Source: Micrasema longulum
Taxonomy: Eukaryota > Arthropoda > Insecta > Trichoptera > Brachycentridae
Direction: 5' to 3'
DNA: 64,000 nt
Assembly (NCBI GenBank): GCA_022494885.1
Contig: JAGVSM010005023.1
Coordinates: forward strand, 1 to 64,000
The notes under the pieces were generated by a model. That model saw only the letters and a program-made list of their open reading frames with translations. It was not told the origin of the DNA and did no database searches. Of the stretch, positions 33,886 to 45,239 are shown one piece after another (the stretch's first letter is position 1; every line of letters starts with the position of its first letter). The translations under genes and the position numbers were made by a program.

Positions 33886-34184
33886 GATTATTATTTATAT
33901 CACTACAGAGATGGGTAGAATTTTTTACTTAACCTCAATATCAAATACATAGATGGCGCTCCAAACGCGCTAGCGAAAGCTTTCCTTGTTTCATGACATA
34001 TATACAAAACCAAAATGTCACCGATATGGATATTCGCTAATAAGCGGAATGGGGAATGTTGTAGAACTACATAAAAGTGGCCACTTGAACCCAACCTATG
34101 ACAGGTCATAAGCCCTGTAAACGCTCGAATATCCATAATCTTGAAACAAAAATTCTACCTATCTCTGTAGTGATATAAATAATA
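33886..34184. mobile_element. F element (MITE-like), sub-copy 2
   Basis: Same terminal inverted repeats and interior as the copy at 31893, with small indels. It was carried along by the 2-kb duplication, not an independent insertion. Confidence 0.83.
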
Positions 34185-34516
34185 ATATACCTACTCCCCC
34201 TTGGGATAAAACCCAGAATTGTGTGTGTATAAATATGTAAATATATATACATACCAAAAATAAAATTGTATTAAAAAGATTGTTTAAAGGAATGCTTATG
34301 TGAAAAAAATTTCAATAAAGAAAAAATATAGTACTTAGATGAAGATTTTTTATATTTTAAAGTATAAGTAATTCTAAACAAATAAAATAATAACACAAAA
34401 AACGACTACAACTATTTCAATATGAATTCCTAGCTAATTTAATGTATAAAATTAATAATTGTTTTTATATAAATATGTTTATATTTATGTGCTAAATACA
34501 TGTTACTTAAACATGA

Positions 34517-35262
34517 ATGATTCGGCCAATAAAATGAGTTTCAGCCAAAATTTGGCCAAATCTTTAGCACCGGGATGTGTCGGATTTTATTCAGCTGTAC
34601 TCGGGTGCGTCTTGTGGTTCGAGACTAAGTTCTCATCGTTTAGATTTATATTTTCGTAATTAGCGGCCATAAACAAGTAGAGTAGTAATTTCTTTTGTTC
34701 GTGGATCTATCACATTCGATTTTATCTGTGGTTCTCCTGTCACGCACTAGCCGGCACGTTCGTACATCAAGGAAACAACATACGTGAATTACAATAAAAC
34801 TTGACGAAAAAACGAAGTTTTTAAATACAAAAGTAAGTAATAATTCCAGTATGTAAAGTAAAACAATACATATGGCTTTTCTTTCACGTGTGGGCCCCGC
34901 CCAGCTCGGTATGGCGGATGAGAAAACCCGACTTGTTAGGTTTACAGATTGACCTTCTTTTTCTTCTTTCTTGTTTGATGGCTTCGTTGAATAATAATAT
35001 ATAGTATCCGCGATGATTGTCCAATAATTCATTTTATTATCTGACTTCCCGGACACATCTTGAAGGCAAATGTGTATCCGACCGGAGTTCTTTTATCTTA
35101 AGGTCGATTACATTTAATACACAATCTTTCGTTGGGTATTCCATTTATGACAAATAAACATTATTTCGTCAGTTTAACTTTTTTCTAACTTTTAATATTT
35201 TTAAATGCACATGTTGATTTAATCATAATGTGTAAGCATGCTCGTTGAATGAAACCGCTATG
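34517..35262 (+). promoter_or_regulatory. Conserved upstream block, unit 1, second copy (next to gene 5)
   Basis: Nearly identical to 32524-33262 and to 43931-44676. It ends about 300 bp before the gene 5 ATG and continues into TATGTTATAATATGGATG and the segment that also precedes gene 3. AAAAGTAAGTAATAATTCC (about 34830) could be a 5' UTR exon donor, with TTTTTTGAAG (35545-35554) as the acceptor before ATG. Both are speculative. Confidence 0.55.
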
Positions 35263-35563
35263 TTATAATATGGATGTATAAACTTTTTTCGTTTTCTGTA
35301 TTTAAAGTGTTTGCTTCTACACACTTTTTTTTAGTATAGTAGAAGGCCCTGCGTTCCGTGTATATTAATAAATAAAAAAATGTTGGGAGAGCACTCCTTG
35401 CATTGACGCGTGGTACTAAACTTGTCTCGTTGTTCAATATCATTCGCCAATGGAACGAATGTGCTTTTGCATTAAATTTTTTAAAATTCTAAATTGTATA
35501 ATTTTTATCATCTTTACTTTAATATTATACAGATATTTAATTGTATTTTTTGAAGGAAAAGCA

Positions 35564-35825
35564 ATGGAAATAGCTTCGGTGAATATTAAGGCTGAACCGG
35601 GGATTGGCGATGTAGAAGGAGATATTCTCCGCACTGGGGAAGGGGCACCATGTTCCCACGGAAGTGAGGAGCCAGGTGTTGATACCGTGAAGGCTGAACC
35701 GGGGACCAGTACTGACCTGCCTAGGATAACCAGTGATATAATTATATTCACGGAGATGGACATTGATTATCCTGACATCAAACAAGAATGTTTGGATTCG
35801 TCTCGTAGAAACGAAATGGCCTCAA
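35564..35825 (+). CDS. Gene 5, coding exon 1: Psi-K-x-E module
   Basis: I start at ATG 35564 (AAGCAATGG, MEIASVNIKAEPGIGD), which matches genes 3, 4 and 6. An in-frame upstream ATG at 35450 would add a hydrophobic 38-residue stretch, but it lies in conserved non-coding upstream sequence, and genes 3 and 4 have no equivalent. There is one full repeat, then VKAEPGTSTDLP and the tail IDYPDIKQECLDSSRRNEMAS. Three Psi-K-x-E sites. The donor after TCAA is at 35826, phase 1; the 1,897-bp intron holds two minus-strand LINE fragments. The whole protein is about 647 residues. One synonymous base differs from gene 6 (T at 35710, C at 45124). Confidence 0.87.
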
Positions 35826-36346
35826 GTAAGTAAAACTTCTCTCTGTCGCGAATATAAACATGGTCCAGGCACGAGCTGACTGTCCTCCGCTGTACAACTG
35901 CTTCCCTCGACATTTTCCCTACCAGTGTTGAACAATAATACTGCGCACTGTAATTCCTTATTTTGAATCACGAGGTTGTGTAATGGCGTGGAACAGGATA
36001 TTAATGTATTTAGTGATGGTCCGCCACAAATAAAAAAAAATCTTTGACTAAAACATTAATATAACTATTATTATATAAATAAAAGACGAGTGATACTTTA
36101 ATCCACAAATTTGGAATATCCAGTGACCGGTTTCATCGCTTTCGCGACATCTTCGAGACTGGTATCTTTATTAAGGAGTTCAATGTATTTATACAAAACA
36201 GAGGTAAGGATAGATAATTCAAAGTTATATGAAAGTAAATTAAATAAAGTTATTTTTATCTTAAGGATCATTATCAAAAAAAATTCGGGTTAACTAATGA
36301 GTTGATATAATGCTATTTTAATGAGTTTAAGTATTTTATTTTATTT

Positions 36347-36552
36347 TTAGTGTCCCATCCTTCGTGAGTGTGATTTTTAAAAATTCATCTGATATTTCGT
36401 TTCCGCGTCTGATTTCAGCTGTTTGGAACCAGTATAGGTTTTGGATAAACATTTGATCTTTGGTGTCTATATTACACTCCCTCAACATTTCCATCAAATT
36501 AGAATGTTTTACCCTGCCAAATGCTCTCTCATAATCAATGAAACATGCAAAA
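36347..36552 (-). mobile_element. LINE RT motif-A fragment in gene 5 intron
   Basis: The minus-strand frame reads VFACFIDYERAFGRVKHSNL then IQNLYWFQTAEIRRGNEIS. This is an RT motif A and downstream region of an endonuclease/RT LINE, with the catalytic Asp of DYERAF present. Copied at 45761-45966 in unit 2. Confidence 0.8.
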
Positions 36553-36861
36553 ACCTCTTTGGAAAAAGATATTGCGACATTTATTTATTTTCAGTTTACA
36601 AACAGAAAAAGATTTCATAATATATGTACACTTGATAAAAATTAAAAATAATAACACAACACCGTGGATCACCAATGACGACAAAACAAAAAATAATAAT
36701 GTTGAATACACCAAAATGACATTTACAATACATTTGTATAACTTATACATTTTAATCTAAAATAGATTTCTTTATGTATTACAATAATTATAGTAGCAAA
36801 AAAATAAAATGAAGAAGTAATAATAAATAATATCAATTTAACCCATTGCACTTCTAATAAA

Positions 36862-37290
36862 GATGACATAATTTGTTCATAGCCAGTGTAGTTGCGTGCG
36901 ATACTCGGTTTTGTGTTCAAATTTGCGAAGATCAAAGATATAACGTATACAAATATTCTGCAATCGTTCTAACTTATCAAGTAATTCAGAGTAAGCATCT
37001 GGATAACATACATCCGCATAGTCAAGGAGTGGAAGAAGTAAGCTCTAGATTAATGTTTGCTTAACGTTATTGGCAAGAAATTATGTAATCTTTTAAGTGA
37101 GTGCAAACTGCTATATACGACTAACTTCGTTAACCTGATCGTGCCACCCTAAATGCTTTTGAATTATAATACCTAAGTTATGAAGAGAATTTCTGTCTCA
37201 TCTATTTTGAAATGAGGAAATGTGGAAAAATTCACTTTTGAATACATTTTTTTACTACCAACAAGTACAATTTCTTCTATTTATTTACAG
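36862..37290 (-). mobile_element. LINE RT thumb fragment in gene 5 intron
   Basis: The minus-strand translation with frame breaks reads LGIIIQKHLGWHDQV, SLLLPLLDYADVCYPDAYSE and LDKLERLQNICIRYIFDLRK. This is the C-terminal part of a different LINE family. In unit 2 this fragment is split by the 46588-48934 insertion. Confidence 0.75.
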
Positions 37291-37722
37291 TTCATGTGCA
37301 TGGATAAAAAAAATGTGGAAAAAATTTTCATTATTTATAAATTCCAGTTAATCAATGAAAATCTCGGCAACTACTTTGAATATAACAACATTTTTTTCGT
37401 AATCTTCAAGTAAACTTTAACACATAAGAAAAAAATTGTGTCATATTTTTAGGTGTATTGGAAAATTTTCAATGAAATATTCCGTTTATCGGGATCTCCG
37501 AAAATGATAACATGTCGAGTACCCTGAGACAAATTTATAAAGCATCCATTTGAAAGAAAGATATGTAATTTAATTAGATCACAAAGCAAGCCACACAACA
37601 GTTTTCTACATCTGAAATTGTCTCCATTTCTTGTCTGCTGGTTGGAAAAATCTTTATTGCATTTATTATTCTTTGATACGCTTGTAAGAAGTATAGTTCA
37701 AATATTTTTGTCGTCGTTTCAG

Positions 37723-39404
37723 GTTTACAAGCGGGGCAAAAGGATATTAAGACTCACTTCTTGACTCATTCTGGTAAAAAAACATTCACTTGCTCACAGT
37801 GCCAGTATAAATGTATACGCAGAAGTTATTTAAAATCCCACATGTTGACTCATACTGGTGAGAAACCATTCTCATGCTCAGAGTGCCAGTATAAATTTTC
37901 ACGTAGAGATGCGTTAAAAAGACACTTGTTGATTCATTCTGGGAAAAAACAATTCACTTGCTCACAGTGCCAGTATAAATGTTTACACAGAAGTAGTTTA
38001 AAATCCCACATGTTGACTCATACTGGTGAGAAACCATTCTCATGCTCAGAGTGCCAATATAAATGTACACAAAAAGGTGCGTTAAAAAGACACTTGTTGA
38101 TTCATTCTGGGAAAAAACAATTCACTTGCTCACAGTGCCAGTATAAATGTTTACTCAGAAGTAGTTTGAAATTCCACATGTCGAATCATACGGGTGAGAA
38201 ACCATTCTCATGCTCAGAGTGCCAATATAAATGTACACAAAAAGTTGCGTTAAAAATACACTTGTTGACTCATTCTGGTAAAAAACCATTCTCATGCTCA
38301 AAGTGCCAATATAAATGTACACAAAGAGGTAATTTAAAATCCCACATGTTTACGCATACTGGTGAGAAACCATTCTCATGCGCAGAGTGCCAATATAAAT
38401 GTTCAAATAAAATGAGTTTGAAATCTCACATGTTTACTCATTCAGCTGAGGAACCATTCTCATGCTCCGAGTGCAAATATAAATGTGTACAAAGAATTCA
38501 GTCAAAAAGACACTTGTTGACTCATTCTGGGGAAAAACCATTCCCATGCTCAGAGTGCCAATATAAATTTACACAAAAAAGTAATTTAAAATCCCACATG
38601 TTTACGCATACTGGTGAGAAATCATTGTCATGCGCAGAGTGCAAATATAAATGTGCACAAAGATTTCAGTTAAAAAGACACATGTTGACTCATTCTGGGG
38701 AAAAACCATTCTCATGCTCAGAGTGCCAATATAAATTTACACACAAAGGTAATTTAAAATCCCACATGTTTACGCATACTGGTGAGAAACCATTCTCATG
38801 CGCAGAGTGCCAATATAAATGTTCAAATAAAATGAGTTTGAAATCTCACATGTTTACTCATTCAGCTGAGGAACCATTCTCATGCTCCGAGTGCAAATAT
38901 AAATGTGCACAAAGATTTCAGTTAAAAACACACATGTTGACTCATTCTGGGGAAAAACCATTCTCATGCTCAGAGTGCCAATATAAATGTACACACAAAG
39001 GTAATTTAAAATCCCACATGTTTACGCATACTGGTGAGAAACCATTCTCATGCGCAGAGTGCCAATACAAATGTACACAAAGAAGTCAGTTAAAAAGTCA
39101 CTTGGTCACTCATTCTGGGGAAAAACCATTTAATTGCTCTTGGTGTAAGTACAGATGTTCACGAAAATGCGATTTAAAATATCACATGTTGAATCATACT
39201 GGTGAGAAACCATTCTCATGCTTAGAGTGCCAATATAAATGTTCACGTAGAAATACCTTAAAAATTCACATGTTGACTCATACTGGTGAGAAACCATTCT
39301 CATGCTTAGAGTGCCAATATAAATGTTCACGTAGAAATACTTTAAAAATTCACATGTTGACTCATACTAGTGAGAAACCATTCTTAAGATCAGAGTGCAA
39401 ATAA
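37723..39404 (+). CDS. Gene 5, coding exon 2: 19-finger C2H2 array, truncated end
   Basis: TTTCAG ends at 37722. The frame from 37725 reads LQAGQKDIKTHFLTHSGKK, so the first finger is reduced to its second half. Nineteen full fingers follow, alternating TCSQC and SCSEC types at first, then higher-order repeats with NKMSL, QRFQL and HKGNL helices. Fingers 2, 10 and 12 have Phe at the third-Cys position. The frame ends at TAA (39402-39404) in the middle of a finger, right after LRSECK. The divergent family terminal finger of genes 1 and 3 is missing. Predicted nuclear DNA-binding protein; the stop appears to be a nonsense mutation shared with gene 6, so a truncated but possibly functional product is expected. 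Confidence 0.9.
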
Positions 39405-39500
39405 AAACGCGTACAAAAAATTCGGTTAAAAAGACGCTAGCTAACTCAGTGCTAGTATAAATGTTCATGTGCAAGTGATTAAAAACCATACCGTCAAACG
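39405..39500 (+). pseudogene. Decayed fingers after the gene 5 stop
   Basis: Reading on in frame past the stop gives KRVQKIRLKRR, a stop, LTQC, a stop, YKCSCASD, a stop. These are recognisable remains of two fingers (xRIQLKRHLLTH and CQYKC). The stop codon TAA replaces the expected TAT (Tyr) of the QYKC/KYKC motif. Confidence 0.75.
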
Positions 39501-39862
39501 TGACAATTTTGCCCAGTTTTAACAAACTTACAATATCATATTTTTTTTGTATAGGACTACTCCTATCCATTTTGTTGAATAGTGATACTAATTATTCTGA
39601 GAATTTTCACAAATACAAAACGTTTGCTTTTCTTTTATTTATGCAATTTTAGAAGACAAAACATGCTGGGCAAAATTATCTCCATTTGTTGACAATTTTG
39701 CCCACTTGGTAAATAACTGTTATTTTAGGTTTTATCATCCTTATCATACGGTTTATTACTACTTTTTGGGCGAAAAAAACTGTTTATGTTTAAACAATAG
39801 CATCATTGAGGCATCACCATTATAAAATCAATGAAAATTACCGGTGGGCAAAATTGTCAACG
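39500..39862. repeat. Repeated TTGACAATTTTGCCCA motif in both orientations
   Basis: TGACAATTTTGCCCAG at 39501, CTGGGCAAAATTATC at 39666, TTGACAATTTTGCCCAC at 39689 and GTGGGCAAAATTGTCAAC at 39844. Unit 2 has the same set at 51113-51473. The function and origin are unknown; it could be the remnant of a repeat with inverted ends. Confidence 0.7.
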
Positions 39863-40559
39863 ATTACCTCAATTTCTCCATACAATGTGGATTTGTGAGC
39901 CAGGGTTGGCACATAATTGGATTTTTAACAAAACCAAAGAGGAGTTTATCTCTAATCCTTTTAATTTGTTCGTGTTTGACTATGCATAAGCCAATAATTT
40001 TTTTTTACAAACCATTTCAGTTCTGATGCGATTTTCGTAATTAAGGGAGCTTGCCCCCAAAACGATTTTTCTTTAAATGTGTATGTAGAAAAAAACACGA
40101 TCTTTATATTTTTGTAGAGCAGTGCAATTATTTGCTAGATTAACTATACTTTGAAATTGTATTTTATGTACATAATTCATAATATTGTGTATGTTTTATT
40201 TTTTTCTTTAGACTGTTAAAAATATTTATACAAAAAACATTTAAAATAAAAAATAAGTCTTCATAATTATTATATCTTCATATATTACAAATCGCTGGCA
40301 AATTAAATCAATAAAACTTTCTAAAATGTGGTCGGATATTCTTAATTTATTTTCAATGGTAAAAATTAAAATTGGTTTTTGTATAACAATTTTTAATTTA
40401 CTCACAGAAAATGACTCAATCTTGCAGTTTTTAAGATTTACATTAAATTTATAAAAACCTTGATGCAAGATTACAGGTTCAGGTAAAGATTTCACAATGT
40501 TCTAATTAAAAACATCAGCAATATCCTCAACTTGAGATCACACAAAGCTCCATTACGTT
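39863..40559. other. Gene 5 3' flank, unassigned
   Basis: AT-rich. The minus-strand frame at 40241-40495 (84 residues) has no domain I recognise and is copied with changes at about 51850-52110 in unit 2. No host gene supported. Confidence 0.4.
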
Positions 40560-41045
40560 TGAGTCTTACAAATGAAAAGAAAAATTCTTGATTTTGATTA
40601 CAAACTAAACAATAATGTACTAATGAGAAAGCGCGAAATTAAAGATCTTGGGGTTGTTTTAGACTCAAAACTACTTTTTGAATCGCATATCAATAAAATT
40701 GCCTCCAAAGCATTGAGCATCTTAGGTTTCATAAGTCGAATGAGTAAACACTTTGATAATCCAAAGGCCCTAATTTCATTATATTATACGTTTGTCAGAA
40801 ATCATTTGGAATACGCATCTCAGATATGGAATCCCAAGTATGCCATATATATAACAAGAATAAAAAATATTCAAAACAGATTTATAAAGTACCTAAAATA
40901 CAAAACCGGTATTTCTTATGTATAAACTCTCACTGCCTCCACCTACCATGGAATCACTTCTCTACATCACCGCAGAGTGTGTGCGGACCAACTACAGCTT
41001 CACAAAATTATGACACGAATAGTAGACTGTACAGAGCTACTTAGT
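40560..41045 (+). mobile_element. LINE C-terminal fragment (unit 1)
   Basis: An open frame of about 117 residues includes IKDLGVVLDSKLLFESHINK, LGFISRMSK and HLEYASQIWNPKY, followed in another frame by more of the C-terminus. This is the thumb region of a jockey/CR1-like RT. The duplicate lies at 52190-52655. Confidence 0.85.
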
Positions 41046-41649
41046 TTAATAACGATACATGTGCCAGCCAGGATTTGTAGACGGTACCACCTGTTTTATG
41101 TATCAATAAGTAAAACATCGTATGTAAAAATGCTTTTTTTCGTAGGACTTTTTTAGTGTACAATACAAAATTTACAGATATAGATTACACAAACATCACT
41201 CTGTCAGATTTAAAATTTACAGTAAAAATGCATTATGTATTATAATAATAAATATGTACATCTCCCTTCCCCTCCTTATCCTCTCTTCAAGCATCCTTGT
41301 CCTAATATCACCCAATTTACAATAGCTTACTGTTCTTTAAAAAAAACTTTGATTATTGAAAAATATTAACGAGTACATGAAAATAAAAATTTGATATGTA
41401 TAAAGTTAAATGTATTTATTTAATATGAAGTATATTTTCTTTACTAACTTTGTATACTTTGTGGACATCTGTCATTAGTTCTGAGTTTATACACTATATC
41501 TGTTTGTTTACTATAAATATGTATGTAGAAATGTTGATTTCCCAAATAAAATAAAACATATTAAAATATTATCTCCTTGTTAATACTTTACGAATTATTT
41601 ATTTATCTCTCTGAATCAATTATATGATACGCTATAACTTCCTGGGGGT

Positions 41650-42550
41650 TATCAAGTGAAACTAATATTAATTTTATTCAAACTTTGCAAAAGTCTATGA
41701 TCAAATTGCTATTACATAAAGATGTATACCGCCAGAGACACAATATTTCAATATCATTGATGAATAAATCTGTAAATAAATTATCTGTTAGGGCTCTACT
41801 TTGGTACAACTTAATTTGTCAGCATGCGTCGCACTCCGAGTATAAACACAAGTTGGGACATGATTACACCAGGTTTACTAGTATGGCTGTACTAGAGCTA
41901 GCTGTTCCTAGATATTGCAATTAATATGGCAACACAACTGTCACCAAAATTCTCTTGAAAGAGTCCAAAAAAAAGTCTTACGGTATATAAATTTTAAACT
42001 TAGAATCAGTCATGAATTTTTAAATTATGATTTTTTTCTAAAAACATTAAATTTGTTAAAACTTAACAATAGTAGAATAATTATAGACCTTTTAAATTTA
42101 TTCAAAATTGTAAATTCAATATGGGATTACCCTGAACTACTATCTCTCATCAACAACTTCAGGGTGCCTGGAAGAATGACTAGACAGGTGCCACCGTTTT
42201 GTAGCAACAATTCACGGACAGTGTATACTTGTAATGCCGTATTACGTATTTAAGAAGCCGTCAATAGATAAAATCTAATCCCAGTATTCAATTTGACAAA
42301 TTCACGAAGAGAATTAACTTTTATAACAACTTGCCAAATGAACTAAAGCATATTAAGGTTTTTACTCAATTATGTACCAAATGGATTAATAGTTCATATC
42401 TAATTTTTAGCCTATTTAATAAAATAATGATTTTCTAAAAAGCATTGGAGTATTTTTGATTGAGGCAATAATGAAGGCTTTAGTGTAATTTTTATGTCAT
42501 AACTTTTTGTATTAAGCTGTATGGCTAATAAAACAATATAAAAATTAATT
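41650..42550 (+). mobile_element. Composite LINE C-terminal relics (unit 2)
   Basis: Counterpart of 30240-31140. It preserves longer frames (79 and 112 residues), including NKLSVRALLWYNLICQHASH, then RVQKKVLRYINFKLRISHEF and IDLLNLFKIVNSIWDYPELL. Retroelement debris. Confidence 0.78.
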
Positions 42551-42634
42551 AACAAATTGTGTTTAATTTTCTCTACCTTTCTAATAAGCTTAAAATTATG
42601 TTTTTATTGATTAATTCCATTATAGCCTGTTCTA

Positions 42635-43075
42635 ATGTCAATCGAAGCTAAACTGGCAGTGCACAACGGAGTTTTAGTTCCAACACTTATGTATGGAAGT
42701 GAAACATGGAACTGGAAGAGAAAGGATGAAAGCCGAGTGAACGCGGTTGAAATGCGATCTCTTAGACAAATGTGTGGGAAATCAATGTATAAAAGGGTTA
42801 CGAATAATGAAATCAAGCTAGAGTGTAAATATGAGTCAAGTATAATTGATAAAATTAAGGAAGGTTCTATGAGAGGGTTTGGTCACGTAGAACGAATGGA
42901 CGACGAAAGAATGGTAAAACGAGTATATATGGCGAAAATGAACGACAACGTGAGACGAGGACGACCAAGGAAGACGTGGCATGATCAGATAAACCAAAAT
43001 CTTAAGTCTGGTCATGTCAAAAGCAGACAGAACCGAAGGGCATGTATGACGAGATGTATGAATGTGAAATTTAAA
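42635..43075 (+). mobile_element. LINE 3'-end fragment (unit 2)
   Basis: The best-preserved version of this fragment: SIEAKLAVHNGVLVPTLMYG through CGKSMYKRVTNNEIKLECKY, GHVERMDDERMVKRVYMAKM and RGRPRKTWHDQINQN. The frame is open for about 150 residues. It still lacks the catalytic RT core. Confidence 0.87.
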
Positions 43076-43298
43076 ACGTGTCAAAAAAGTGTTTGTTTGT
43101 TATTTTTTTATATGTTTCGGTATCAAAAAAGACTTTACTTTACTTGTATTTAATTTTTTTTAACTTTTATTTTATTGATAAATTTAAGATTTTTTTATAT
43201 TTTTATGTAAACATTATTATGTTGTGTTGCCAAAATGTTTAAAGAGAGAAATCCCTGCAAAAAACTACTTTTGCAGTTTGGTGGGAATTAAAAAGATT

Positions 43299-43600
43299 AT
43301 TATTTATATCACTACAGAGATGGGTAGAATTTTTTACTTAACCTCAATATCAAATACATAGATGGCGCTCCAAACGCGCTAGCGAAAGCTTTCCCTGTTT
43401 CATGACATATATACTAAAACCAAAAATGTCACCGATATGGATATTCGCTAATAAGCGGAATGGGAATGTTGTAGAATTCTACATAAAAGTGGCCACTTGA
43501 ACCCAACCTATGACAGGTCATAAGCCCTGTAAACGCTCGAATATCCATAATCTTGAAACGAAAATTCTACCCATCTCTGTAGTAATATAAATAATAATAT
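43299..43600. mobile_element. F element (MITE-like), unit 2 copy
   Basis: ATTTATATCACTACAGAGAT at the left and CATCTCTGTAGTAATATAAAT-type end at the right, one base changed in the right arm. Same interior as the unit 1 copies. Confidence 0.82.
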
Positions 43601-43930
43601 ACCTACTCCCCCTTGGGATAAAAAACCCAGAATTGTGTGTGTTTAAATATGTAAATATATATACATACCAAAAATAAAATTGTATTAAAAAGATTGTTTA
43701 AAGGAATGCTTATGTGAAAAAAATTTCAATAAAGAAAAAATATAGTACTTAGATGAAGATTTTTTATATTTTAAAGTATAAGTAATTCTAAACAAATAAA
43801 ATAATAACAGAAAAAACGACTACAACTATTTCAATATGAATTCCTAGCTAATTTAATGTATAAAATTAATAATTGTTTTTATAGAAATATGTTTATATTT
43901 ATGTGCTGAATACATGTTACTTAAACATGA

Positions 43931-44676
43931 ATGATTCGGCCAATAAAATGAGTTTCAGCCAAAATTTGGCCAAATCTTTAGCACCGGGATGTGTCGGATT
44001 TTATTCAGCTGTACTCGGGTGCATCTTGTGGTTCGAGACTAAATTCTCATCGTTTAGATTTATATTTTCGTAATTAGCGGCCATAAACAAGTAGAGTAGT
44101 AATTTCTTTTGTTCGTGGATCTATCACATTCGATTTTATCTGTGGTTCTCCTGTCAAGCACTGGCCGGCACGTTCGTACATCAAGGAAACAACATACGTG
44201 AATTACAATAAAACTTGACGAAAAAACGAAGTTTTTAAATACAAAAGTAAGTAATAATTCCAGTATGTAAAGTAAAACAATACATATGGCTTTTCTTTCA
44301 CGTGTGGGCCCCGCCCAGCTCGGTATGGCGGATGAGAAAACCCGACTTGTTAGGTTTACAGATTGACCTTCTTTTTCTTCTTTCTTGTTTGATGGCTTCG
44401 TTGAATAATAATATATAGTATCCGCGATGATTGTCCAATAATTCATTTTATTATCTGACTTCCCGGACACATCTTGAAGGCAAATGTGTATCCGACCGGA
44501 GTTCTTTTATCTTAAGGTCGATTACATTTAATACACAATCTTTCGTTGGGTATTCCATTTATGACAAATAAACATTATTTCGTCAGTTTAACTTTTTTCT
44601 AACTTTTAATATTTTTAAATGCACATGTTGATTTAATCATAATGTGTAAGCATGCTCGTTGAATGAAACCGCTATG
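43931..44676 (+). promoter_or_regulatory. Conserved upstream block, unit 2 (gene 6)
   Basis: Single copy, nearly identical to both unit 1 copies, ending about 300 bp before the gene 6 ATG. No ORF is supported; the antisense frame at 44060-44470 is a fortuitous reading through this non-coding block. Confidence 0.55.
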
Positions 44677-44977
44677 TTATAATATGGATGTATAAACTTT
44701 TTTCGTTTTCTGTATTTAAAGTGTTTGCTTCTACACACTTTTTTTTAGTATAGTAGAAGGCCCTGCGTTCCGTGTATATTAATAAATAAAAAAATGTTGG
44801 GAGAGCACTCCTTGCATTGACGCGTGGTACTAAACTTGTCTCGTTGTTCAATATCATTCGCCAATGGAACGAATGTGCTTTTGCATTAAATTTTTTAAAA
44901 TTCTAAATTGTATAATTTTTATCATCTTTACTTTAATATTATACAGATATTTAATTGTATTTTTTGAAGGAAAAGCA

Positions 44978-45239
44978 ATGGAAATAGCTTCGGTGAATAT
45001 TAAGGCTGAACCGGGGATTGGCGATGTAGAAGGAGATATTCTCCGCACTGGGGAAGGGGCACCATGTTCCCACGGAAGTGAGGAGCCAGGTGTTGATACC
45101 GTGAAGGCTGAACCGGGGACCAGCACTGACCTGCCTAGGATAACCAGTGATATAATTATATTCACGGAGATGGACATTGATTATCCTGACATCAAACAAG
45201 AATGTTTGGATTCGTCTCGTAGAAACGAAATGGCCTCAA
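44978..45239 (+). CDS. Gene 6, coding exon 1: Psi-K-x-E module
   Basis: Identical in protein sequence to the gene 5 first exon. The start is AAGCAATGG, MEIASVNIKAEPGIGD, with the donor after TCAA at 45240, phase 1. The intron to 49493 is 4,253 bp because it gained a 2.35-kb LINE. This exon is intact even though the downstream finger exon is frameshifted, so a spliced transcript would encode the module plus a short out-of-frame tail. Confidence 0.85.

Larger units (their letters stand above)
31274..35265 (+). repeat. 2-kb tandem duplication inside unit 1
   Basis: 31274-33270 and 33271-about 35265 repeat with a period of about 1,997 bp. Both start in the LINE 3' end at GTTCCAACACTTATGTATGG and run through the F element and the conserved upstream block. 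The junction is at GAAACCGC/GGAGTAGTTCC (33258-33274). Unit 2 has only one copy, so unit 1 carries two tandem copies of the putative promoter block before gene 5. Confidence 0.92.
29941..41343 (+). repeat. Large tandem duplication, unit 1 (11.4 kb)
   Basis: AAACTTTGATTATTG starts the unit at 29941 and recurs at 41344 and 52952. Homology to unit 2 continues through the LINE relics, the conserved upstream block, gene 5, its intron and 2 kb of 3' flank. Differences from unit 2 include an extra 2-kb tandem duplication (31274-35265) and absence of the 2.35-kb LINE. Coding exon 1 differs by one base between units. Confidence 0.93.

Noticed and set aside
34646..35056. 136-codon antisense frame conserved in both units (also 44060-44470)
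   Set aside because: It lies across the conserved upstream block. The gene 7 and gene 3 copies of the block do not visibly preserve this frame, so conservation is at the DNA level or due to recent duplication.
35450..35563. Upstream in-frame ATG giving gene 5 (and gene 6) a hydrophobic N-terminal extension
   Set aside because: The extension is AT-rich upstream sequence. Genes 3, 4 and 7 have no such extension, and all align at MEIAS/MEVAL.
36585..36605. Possible extra acceptor TTTTCAGTTTACAAAC in the gene 5 intron
   Set aside because: It resembles the family acceptor but lacks the G that keeps the frame, and no finger sequence follows.
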